Below are positions 33,189-38,587 of a DNA stretch of 38,587 nt, piece by piece. The notes beneath the pieces were generated by a model. That model saw only the letters and a program-made list of their open reading frames with translations, was not told the DNA's origin and ran no database searches. Made by a program: the position numbers and the translations under genes. Within the stretch, counting starts at the first letter, position 1. Each line of letters starts with the position of its first letter. Source of the DNA: Pseudomonadales bacterium. GTDB taxonomy: Bacteria; Pseudomonadota; Gammaproteobacteria; Pseudomonadales; Azotimanducaceae. The stretch covers positions 1 to 38,587 of the forward strand of contig JANQKS010000089.1 of the NCBI GenBank assembly GCA_028281005.1, written 5' to 3'.

Positions 33189-33449
33189 TTAAGCGATGTT
33201 GGCCAATTCTCGATCCAGTTCATAACGTTGGTCGGTGACAATGGCTTCAAGGGTTGCGACCCTACCCTGGAGAGTCACCAGCGTGGCTTGAAGTTTTACC
33301 AACTCAGCGGCCGATTGTTCGGTGTTCTGCTCACGCCGATGTTTGGCCGTTTCTATACGGTAGGTGTAGATAAGACGCAGCGCCAGCGCAACAAGGAAAG
33401 GTAACGCCACAGCCAGGGTCACGGCGGCGAGTTCAAGTACGTTTTGCAT
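33189..33449 (-). CDS. PspB-like small membrane protein with coiled coil
   Basis: An 86-residue protein: one N-terminal membrane helix (about residues 6-27), a basic anchor, then a charged helix ending TLEAIVTDQRYELDREL. That helix pattern, especially LEAIVTD, resembles phage-shock PspB proteins and relatives, inner-membrane partners of PspC. No pspA or pspC lies nearby, so the label is structural only. ATG at 33449 is preceded by GGAG at eight bases. The open frame to 33524 has no other support. Confidence 0.72.
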   Translation of the reverse strand: MQNVLELAAVTLAVALPFLVALALRLIYTYRIETAKHRREQNTEQSAAELVKLQATLVTLQGRVATLEAIVTDQRYELDRELANIA

Positions 33450-33571
33450 GACAATTTCTCCGTTGCAGGCAATAGCCAACTCATAGAAATTGTCGGCTGT
33501 CGCGCTCAAAAAGTTCCAATGCACGAGAACAGAGGCAGTGAGTTGTTGCCCACGAAATCAGAGCGCTGGGG

Positions 33572-33919
33572 TTATGCCAGTTTGCCGCCAGCGTCGTCCT
33601 CCAAATGTAAATCCACCAAGGGTGTGGCTTCAAAGGCTGCCTCGGTCAGAGCGGTCATCGTCTCTAAGTGAAAGTGATCAATGTCGTGTGTGGATGTTTC
33701 AAAGGCACTCCATATCGCCGCAATTGATTCAGCACGCATGTACCACAAGAGGTATTTCGACCCCTCTAACTCCAGTTCGAACCAAGATTCAATTTGCACG
33801 CCCTCATCACGCAAAGTGAGAAGCGCTTCGTCCATTCGCTGGGTAATGGTAGTGGTCCACTGCTGTACCAGTTCAGCAGCTTCCGGCTTCACTTTAATCA
33901 GTCCTGCGGCAATTTGCAT
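33572..33919 (-). CDS. DUF6176-like small protein
   Basis: A 115-residue cytoplasmic protein. The pattern IKVKPEAAELVQQW, LRDEGVQIESWFELELEG and YLLWYMRAESI, then STHDIDHFHLETM, is what I recall for DUF6176 family proteins, which look like small ferredoxin-like (ABM-type) folds. No catalytic residues are evident. ATG at 33919 is close behind the nitroreductase stop (13 bases), so the two are likely co-transcribed. Function unknown; family name from memory, moderate certainty. Confidence 0.75.
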   Translation of the reverse strand: MQIAAGLIKVKPEAAELVQQWTTTITQRMDEALLTLRDEGVQIESWFELELEGSKYLLWYMRAESIAAIWSAFETSTHDIDHFHLETMTALTEAAFEATPLVDLHLEDDAGGKLA

Positions 33920-33932
33920 AAGGCCTCCCGGC

Positions 33933-34613
33933 TTACCACTGATCGACGTGCATTACTGTGCTCACCGGCGGGCGATAGGCCGGTTTAAAGTTGGTGCCCA
34001 AGGTGTACGCAATCGGAATCAAAGCCACTTGGGTATATTCCGCGTAAGGGATACCTAAAAGCTCCGCTACCTCCCGCTCGTGCATCAGGTGCAAAGTGGT
34101 CCACGCAGTGCCTAATCCCCGCGCTCGGGCAGCGATCATAAAACTCCATGCCGCCGGGATAATGGATCCATAGGTTGCCGCCTGGGCAAAATTACCGCCA
34201 CCGGCAATTTCCGGCGCATCGATACGGCCCGCCACACATGGAATCAGCAGCACCGGCGCTTTTGCCATGTTGGCAGCAAGGAATTCGGCGGACGAGGTTG
34301 AACGTGCTTGGCTTGCAACCAGAGATTGGTCACCACTGTCTCGGTGCAGATGATGGATTGCCACCGGCATGGTTTTGTAGATTTCCCACACCTGGGCGTA
34401 CAACTGGGCGATACGGTCTTTTTTCGCTTGCTCGGTGACAAACATAAACTGCCAGCCTTGGGCGTTGGAGCCGGTGGGTGCTTGCACGGCAATCTCCATA
34501 CACTCTTCCAGAATGCTCATGGGTACGGGTTTGTCAAAATCTAGGCGCTTGCGTACCGCGCGGGTGGTGGTCAGGAGTTCATCGTTGCTTAGCTCTAACT
34601 GTGGGTGGCTCAT
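33933..34613 (-). CDS. Nitroreductase family protein
   Basis: A 226-residue FMN-dependent nitroreductase-family enzyme. The FMN-binding N-terminus TTRAVRKRLDFDKPVP has the family's R-R/S-V-R element. AVQAPTGSNAQGWQFMFV contacts the flavin, SIIPAAWSFMIAARARGLGTAWTT is the core helix and strand, and LLGIPYAEYTQVALIPIAYTLG ends the fold. It reduces nitro compounds or quinones with NAD(P)H in family members; physiological substrate unknown. It starts 191 bases from the divergent cysD start, and that gap holds any shared control. Confidence 0.92.
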   Translation of the reverse strand: MSHPQLELSNDELLTTTRAVRKRLDFDKPVPMSILEECMEIAVQAPTGSNAQGWQFMFVTEQAKKDRIAQLYAQVWEIYKTMPVAIHHLHRDSGDQSLVASQARSTSSAEFLAANMAKAPVLLIPCVAGRIDAPEIAGGGNFAQAATYGSIIPAAWSFMIAARARGLGTAWTTLHLMHEREVAELLGIPYAEYTQVALIPIAYTLGTNFKPAYRPPVSTVMHVDQW

Positions 34614-34804
34614 GGGATCCTCGTAAGCTGTGTGAAAGTCGCAGACTATAGTTTAAATGATTCTTGTGCGTCGCATGGGTGGTTTGGCGTGCTGCACACG
34701 CCATTGACCCATCGGCTATACCTGCGCGTCGAATCATAAAAAGCGACTTTCCCGTAGCCATGCCGGCGCTAGAGTGCACTCTTGGAATTGCCGCAGGTAT
34801 CAAC

Positions 34805-35725
34805 ATGCATACTCTGACCCACTTGGAACGACTCGAAGCTGAGGCCATCCACATCATGCGCGAAGTGGCGGCAAACTTTGACAACCCGTGTATGTTCTAT
34901 TCCATCGGTAAAGATTCCACCGCCATGCTGCATCTGGCCCGCAAAGCCTTCTGGCCGGCAACCATCCCCTTTACCTTGCTGCACATCGATACCACCTGGG
35001 AGTTTTCCGAAATGGCTGTGTTCCGGAATCGCCTGGCGGCAAAGCACAGCCTTGATCTACGCGTCCACATCAACAAAGAAGCGCTAGCGGCGGGCATACA
35101 CCCCATCGAGTCGGGATCTGTGGCTTATAACGATCACATGAAAACCTTTGCGCTGAAACAGGCGCTGGACCAGTACGGCTTCGACGCAGCCTTAGGCGGA
35201 GCACGCCGGGATGAAGAGAAATCCCGCGCCAAAGAGCGGGTATTTTCGGTCCGTTCTGCCACCCACCAGTGGGATCCGAAGCAGCAGCGGCCGGAATTGT
35301 GGCGCCTTTACAATACGCATCTCACCGACGGACAAACGGTACGTGTCTTTCCACTGTCGAACTGGACCGAACTCGACATTTGGCTGTACATCCAAATCGA
35401 AAACATCGACATAGTGCCCTTGTATTTCGCCGCACCTCGACTTAGCTGGGTTGATGATGCCAGCGGCCAAATATTGGCCTTGGATGATGAGCGGATGCTG
35501 CCTTATCTGTCTGATAGCGAGCAACACTCCTTAGCAGAGCGCTGGATTCGCTTTCGTACCCTGGGGTGTTATCCACAGACCGGCGCTGTCGAAAGCCGCG
35601 CTACCACGGTAAGCTCCATCGTCATGGAGTTGATCGCGTCGCGCACCAGTGAACGCCAAGGACGACTACTGGATACCGATCAGGCCGCATCCATGGAGCG
35701 CAAGAAACGCGAAGGGTACTTTTAA
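34805..35725 (+). CDS. cysD: Sulfate adenylyltransferase small subunit CysD (no adjacent cysN)
   Basis: A 306-residue CysD, normal full length. It makes adenosine 5'-phosphosulfate from ATP and sulfate with the GTPase CysN. The PP-loop is [15 protein letters not shown] (SxGKDS type). [16 protein letters not shown] and [20 protein letters not shown] follow, and the end [10 protein letters not shown] is the family's conserved terminus. ATG at 34805 matches the family start. CysN or CysNC nearly always follows CysD directly; here the next gene is a PhyH-like dioxygenase. Four degenerate repeats begin inside the stop codon region. With cysE elsewhere in the window, sulfur assimilation is a theme, but not an operon. 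Confidence 0.93.
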   Translation: MHTLTHLERLEAEAIHIMREVAANFDNPCMFYSIGKDSTAMLHLARKAFWPATIPFTLLHIDTTWEFSEMAVFRNRLAAKHSLDLRVHINKEALAAGIHPIESGSVAYNDHMKTFALKQALDQYGFDAALGGARRDEEKSRAKERVFSVRSATHQWDPKQQRPELWRLYNTHLTDGQTVRVFPLSNWTELDIWLYIQIENIDIVPLYFAAPRLSWVDDASGQILALDDERMLPYLSDSEQHSLAERWIRFRTLGCYPQTGAVESRATTVSSIVMELIASRTSERQGRLLDTDQAASMERKKREGYF

Positions 35726-35765
35726 GAGATACTTTTAAAAGATTTCTTAAAAGATACTTCTAAAC
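35715..35765. repeat. Degenerate tandem repeats spanning the cysD stop
   Basis: Four 12-13 base units run through the cysD stop codon: GGTACTTTTAAGA (35715-35727), GATACTTTTAAAA (35728-35740), GATTTCTTAAAA (35741-35752), GATACTTCTAAAC (35753-35765). The first unit contains the last Tyr-Phe-stop codons, so the repeats look like tandem copies of the gene's end. Confidence 0.75.
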
Positions 35766-35824
35766 CGATAGCCTGCTGGGGAAGTTGTTCAGCAACGCTC
35801 AAACATTAAAGGGGAAACAGTTTG

Positions 35825-36751
35825 ATGCGCACCACTCAACCCATGGCAAACGCCACTGGACACCTAAATATCGTAACCCCGGACCTCGATATGGCTGCGA
35901 TGCACGCGCTGCTGCTGGAGCACGGCTATCTCATCATTGAAGAACTTGCCGTCGATCTCGCGAGCCGTGCCTGGCAAGACCTCAAACCGCATATTGATGT
36001 TGCACCTTTTGGCCACGACGAATTCCTCGGCGCACGCACCAAACGCCTCGGTGGTATACTGCAAAAGTCGGAGGCCGCCCAGGAATTGGTGACCCATCGC
36101 GTGGTGTTGAGTCTGTTAGAACGCGAGTTGCTGAAGTACGCCACCAACTACCAACTGAACTTCACCGGTGTCATGCACTTAGAACCAGGGGCTTTGGCCC
36201 AGCCGTTGCACCGCGATGGCGATTTGTATCCGCTGTCCCACCTCGGTATCACAACGCTTATGCCTACTATGTGGGCTCTGTCAGAATTTGATGCCGCCAA
36301 TGGCGGGACCCAAGTGGTACCCGGCAGCCATCTGTGGCCTGACGATCGTGACGCCGAACCACACGAAGTGATCAACGCAGAAATGCCACCTGGCTCGGTG
36401 CTCATTTACTTAGGCGGCACCATCCACGGCGGCGGCGAAAACGCCAGCCAACGCGCGCGCACAGGCATGGCGATGCAATACAGCCTGGGCTGGCTGCGGC
36501 AGGAAGAAAACCAATATCTCGCGCACCCGCCAGAGGTTGCGCAGGCGTTCCCCGAGCCGCTGCGCCGTTTGATCGGTTATGACTACGGCGGCAGCTACCT
36601 GGGATTTGTAAACGGTGATGACCCACATCGTCTGTTTGAGCCTGGGTATAGCGGCCCCGCTATGCGGTCTCGGCCGGAAATAGATGCTGCCAAAGAGAAG
36701 TTACCGCGCTTCGCGCTGACGCAGCTTCCGGTCAAGGGCAAGGTGTTTTAG
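35825..36751 (+). CDS. Phytanoyl-CoA dioxygenase (PhyH) family protein
   Basis: A 308-residue Fe(II)/2-oxoglutarate-dependent oxygenase of the PhyH family. The iron-binding HxD pair is in QPLHRDGDLYPL, the partner His in GGTIHGGGENAS, with an Arg following (SQRARTGMAMQYS) for 2-oxoglutarate. GGTQVVPGSHLWPDDR is the typical loop. ATG at 35825 (or TTG at 35822) has AAAGGGGA upstream. It follows cysD by about 100 bases. PhyH-like enzymes hydroxylate many small molecules; the substrate is unknown. Tight convergence (four bases) on the LysE remnant follows. Confidence 0.92.
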   Translation: MRTTQPMANATGHLNIVTPDLDMAAMHALLLEHGYLIIEELAVDLASRAWQDLKPHIDVAPFGHDEFLGARTKRLGGILQKSEAAQELVTHRVVLSLLERELLKYATNYQLNFTGVMHLEPGALAQPLHRDGDLYPLSHLGITTLMPTMWALSEFDAANGGTQVVPGSHLWPDDRDAEPHEVINAEMPPGSVLIYLGGTIHGGGENASQRARTGMAMQYSLGWLRQEENQYLAHPPEVAQAFPEPLRRLIGYDYGGSYLGFVNGDDPHRLFEPGYSGPAMRSRPEIDAAKEKLPRFALTQLPVKGKVF

Positions 36752-36755
36752 ACCT

Positions 36756-37019
36756 TTAGGCAAACTCCCGCCGTAAGCTGATCACGCCTAAGAGCAACAA
36801 CAGCGCAGCCATCAAGGTATTCACCACATGGTCATACCGCTGCAGATACGCCAACACGGGGCCGGTGGAAATGAGTACAGCAATGATGAGGTACCAGGCC
36901 GTGTCGATAAGCCATGCAGCAACTCTGAGGGTCACCATGGTCTGCATACCTAACTCTTCTGTCACCACTGCCGCAAACACAGCCAGAAAAAACACCGCCC
37001 TGTTTTGCTGCCATCGTGG
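36756..37019 (-). pseudogene. LysE/RhtB-family exporter, C-terminal remnant
   Basis: About 87 codons match the last third of a LysE-family amino-acid exporter: NRAVFFLAVFAAVVTEELGMQ corresponds to the family's NPKAxLFFLA segment, split here for brevity, followed by AAWLIDTAWYLIIAVLIS and a final helix with LLLLLGVISL. The N-terminal two thirds are missing. An in-frame TAG at 37022-37020, which is the stop of the upstream DM13 gene, sits immediately before the homologous part. A GTG at 36995 could start a 79-residue fragment, but it would lack the pore half. Best read as a truncated pseudogene left by deletion. Confidence 0.75.
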
Positions 37020-37499
37020 CTATTGATACGCAGCGGCAGTGATAAACTGACCAAAGGTCTCGCACCAAACGATAGCGGCGCTATAGTCGCGCGGGTCGAT
37101 GGTATCCGGCACGCTGAGCATAAAGTTCTCAAACGTGCGCACATGCCCTACCTGTACCATACTTGCCTTCAACGCGGCAAAGTCGGCTTCTGTTTCGACA
37201 AACTTCGGCGACAGATAGAGCCGATAATCCGGCCCCGGGGCCAGGTTTCCTTCAAACGCGACAGCATCATCTGAGATGTAGAGTGCCCCCTCTCCCCAAT
37301 GCAAGGCATCGCTGTCCGTCAAATCGCGCCGGAAAGTGCCCGTAAACTGTGCAGCACTGGCTGTGGCGCGCACAACCTCCGTTGCCGGGCTCGCAGGCGC
37401 CGTGAGGATGGGTAAGGCGTAGATACCGAGAGCAAAACCGATGGCGATGGCGCCTAAGTGCGTGGCGGCGAAAATGGCCACCTTAGCGGGTTTAGTCAT
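37020..37499 (-). CDS. DM13-domain protein with N-terminal membrane anchor
   Basis: A 159-residue protein. A hydrophobic helix at about residues 8-32 is an uncleaved signal anchor or signal peptide. The rest is a DM13 domain: FTGTFRRDLTDSDALHWGEG, ALYISDDAVAFEGNLAPGP, DYRLYLSPKFV, and a final SAAIVWCETFGQFITAA with the domain's conserved Cys. DM13 domains are proposed to be redox or electron-transfer modules at the cell surface. ATG at 37499 is preferred because the open frame to 37610 has no membrane logic. Its stop touches the LysE remnant. Confidence 0.85.
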   Translation of the reverse strand: MTKPAKVAIFAATHLGAIAIGFALGIYALPILTAPASPATEVVRATASAAQFTGTFRRDLTDSDALHWGEGALYISDDAVAFEGNLAPGPDYRLYLSPKFVETEADFAALKASMVQVGHVRTFENFMLSVPDTIDPRDYSAAIVWCETFGQFITAAAYQ

Positions 37500-37616
37500 T
37501 GCTTGAGATGCTCCCCTTGAGACGGCCGCGATAGGCCAGATACACCTTCGACCGTGTGTTTCGACTTTCAGTTCAACCGAATCGCAGCAACCCTGCATTC
37601 CAATTGCCAAAATCCC

Positions 37617-38120
37617 CTAGTGCTGCACGATCAGATACACATGGGGTTCGGGGTATTGGTCATACTCCAAGTGCCGGCACACGCACCCCGCCGCTTCAAC
37701 TAATTGCAGTACGGCAGAGATCCCTAAGGCGCTGTAGTACATCTGTGGCCCCATGGCTGCGTCTGTTTTATCTCCGGCTTGGTCGAGCCCACCCATACTA
37801 AAAATGCACACGCCGCTCGGCTCCAAACACCCCAACAACTTGTGCAGTACGGCGGCGTGTTCAGACAAGGGTACGTGCCAAATACTGTCCCAAGCGGTGA
37901 CAAAGTGATAAGACCGCGGCGGCGCCCAGCGACAGATGTCCGCGTGGTGAAAGGTGACATGCGGATGGCGCTTGGCTGCGAGCTCAAGCATACGCGCCGA
38001 CAGGTCTAGCCCTTCCGCCGTGAATCCATGTTGTTGCAACAAGTCGATGAACCGGCCGCTACTGCCGCACCCTACATCTAACGCGTAACGCTGCGTGTCG
38101 TTGGCCTCACAAAACGCCAA
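37617..38120 (-). CDS. Class I SAM-dependent methyltransferase (true start probably about 38225)
   Basis: SAM-dependent methyltransferase. Motif I is LDVGCGSSGRFIDLL, motif II region GLDLSARMLELA, then HHADICRW and FVTAWDSIWHVPL; the end PEPHVYLIVQH is intact. From TTG at 38120 it is 167 residues. The frame stays open to a TAG at 38237-38235, and that extension (DPKDIAAGYDQLADHW, then RNNGIPQHQRAL) looks like the family's normal N-terminus. There is no ATG, GTG or TTG there; two ATC codons (38225-38220) sit where the initiator Met should be. Substrate unknown. Confidence 0.85.
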   Translation of the reverse strand: MAFCEANDTQRYALDVGCGSSGRFIDLLQQHGFTAEGLDLSARMLELAAKRHPHVTFHHADICRWAPPRSYHFVTAWDSIWHVPLSEHAAVLHKLLGCLEPSGVCIFSMGGLDQAGDKTDAAMGPQMYYSALGISAVLQLVEAAGCVCRHLEYDQYPEPHVYLIVQH

Positions 38121-38256
38121 CGCGCGTTGGTGCTGCGGGATGCCGTTGTTGCGATCAAATGCAGCACTCGCCCAGTGGTCAGCCAGTTGGTCGTAACCGG
38201 CGGCAATGTCTTTGGGGTCGATGATTTGGTCCCGCTACGGTTTTACGCAGTGTATC

Positions 38257-38303
38257 GGTAACTCTGGTAAGCGAACACTTGCGGAGCAAAAAAGGTTACT
38301 CTG
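38257..38303. repeat. Two spaced direct repeats upstream of the CMD gene
   Basis: GGTAACTCTG (38257-38266) and GGTTACTCTG (38294-38303) match at nine of ten positions, 37 bases apart, in the region before the gene at 38337. They could be operator half-sites for that gene, but no regulator is assigned. Confidence 0.4.
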
Positions 38304-38336
38304 AACGCTCGACAGCTATGCAATTGAGACATAAAA

Positions 38337-38587
38337 ATGGCACGCATCCACCTAAAGCAAGATCACGAGCTGGAACCGCATGTGTTGGAAACAGTGAAAG
38401 CCATGGAAGCGGCCGGCGGCGACTCTTCAACCAGTCGCGGTCTGGCCAACAGCCAAGCGCTGTTTGACAGCTACTTTCAGTTTTATTTACCGGCGCGCGC
38501 GGGTCGCTCCGTGCCGGAGGAACTCATTGAACTGGTCAGGCTGAAGATTGCACGGCATAACAATTGTTTCACGTGACTCAATGCGCG
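38337..38587 (+). CDS. Carboxymuconolactone decarboxylase/AhpD-like protein, candidate selenoprotein (partial)
   Basis: The gene runs off the right edge. From ATG at 38337 the protein reads MARIHLKQDHELEP, a helical GLANSQALFDSYFQFYLPAR segment, then VPEELIELVRLKIARHNNCF, the layout of CMD/AhpD-like proteins before their redox C-x-x-C. Codons at 38565-38576 are TGT TTC ACG TGA, so TGA falls exactly at the second Cys, followed in frame by CTC AAT GCG CG (Leu-Asn-Ala-Arg), with the Arg expected after the motif. I read this as Cys-Phe-Thr-Sec. CMD-domain proteins are among known bacterial selenoprotein families. If TGA is a true stop, the product is a 79-residue non-functional stub. The SECIS hairpin would lie beyond the window. 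Confidence 0.78.
38574..38576 (+). other. In-frame TGA, candidate selenocysteine codon
   Basis: The codon replaces the second Cys of a C-x-x-C redox motif, and conserved sequence continues after it. Only 11 bases downstream are visible, too few to test for a bacterial SECIS stem-loop. Confidence 0.65.

Noticed and set aside
34647-34652. TATAGT as a -10 box for cysD
   Set aside because: No -35-like hexamer at 16-18 bases upstream on either strand.
37020-37022. TAG stop of the DM13 gene as a possible recoded codon joining it to the LysE part
   Set aside because: The DM13 domain is complete at the stop and LysE lacks its N-terminal half, so a deletion junction is simpler than readthrough.

Overview
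The window looks like chromosome from an aerobic gammaproteobacterium. This is inferred from the gene families, the mid-fifties GC impression, dense packing and frequent GTG/TTG starts. There is no rRNA, tRNA or other taxonomic marker, so nothing finer than class is offered. I found no CRISPR array, complete insertion sequence, prophage or tRNA. Most of the window is ordinary core and accessory metabolism. Genes often overlap by a few bases, and convergent or divergent neighbours sit 1-40 bp apart.

Layout. 1-264: end of a D-alanine--D-alanine ligase gene. 269-1549 (-): Amt ammonium transporter. 1802-8732 (+): a tightly coupled six-gene Bat/MoxR operon (MoxR ATPase, DUF58, DUF4381, BatA, a BatB-BatC fusion, BatD). 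8755-12288 (-): aminopeptidase N and a DUF2797 protein. 12444-14055 (+): XdhC-like and MocA-like molybdoenzyme maturation pair. 14070-14993 (-): NAD kinase. 15025-15155: a run of palindromes, then cysE and a small zinc-ribbon protein. 16317-18241 (-): DsbA/FrnE-like oxidoreductase and two unrecognised proteins. 18557-20817 (+): DUF454, PfkB-family kinase, PLP-dependent D-cysteine desulfhydrase-like enzyme. 20878-22187 (-): HpaH-like hydratase and Nudix hydrolase. 22218-24326 (+): molybdopterin oxidoreductase.

24363-33119 holds an acyl-CoA and oxidoreductase neighbourhood: APH/DUF6285 protein, two acyl-CoA dehydrogenases, VOC protein, two SDRs, a D-2-hydroxyacid dehydrogenase, a CPBP protease and small membrane proteins. 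33189-34613 (-): PspB-like membrane protein, a DUF6176-like protein, a nitroreductase. 34805-36751 (+): CysD without an adjacent CysN, then a phytanoyl-CoA dioxygenase-like protein. 36756-38225 (-): a LysE-family remnant, a DM13-domain protein and a methyltransferase.

The most interesting item is at the right edge (38337 onward). A carboxymuconolactone-decarboxylase/AhpD-like gene meets an in-frame TGA exactly where the second Cys of the family's C-x-x-C motif should be, and coding potential continues to the window end. I read it as a candidate CxxU selenoprotein that ordinary annotation would cut short. Also worth attention: the palindrome array before cysE; two genes whose conserved N-termini extend past any ATG/GTG/TTG and have ATC at the expected place; an orphan cysD with tandem duplications at its stop codon; and a truncated LysE gene abutting the DM13 gene.
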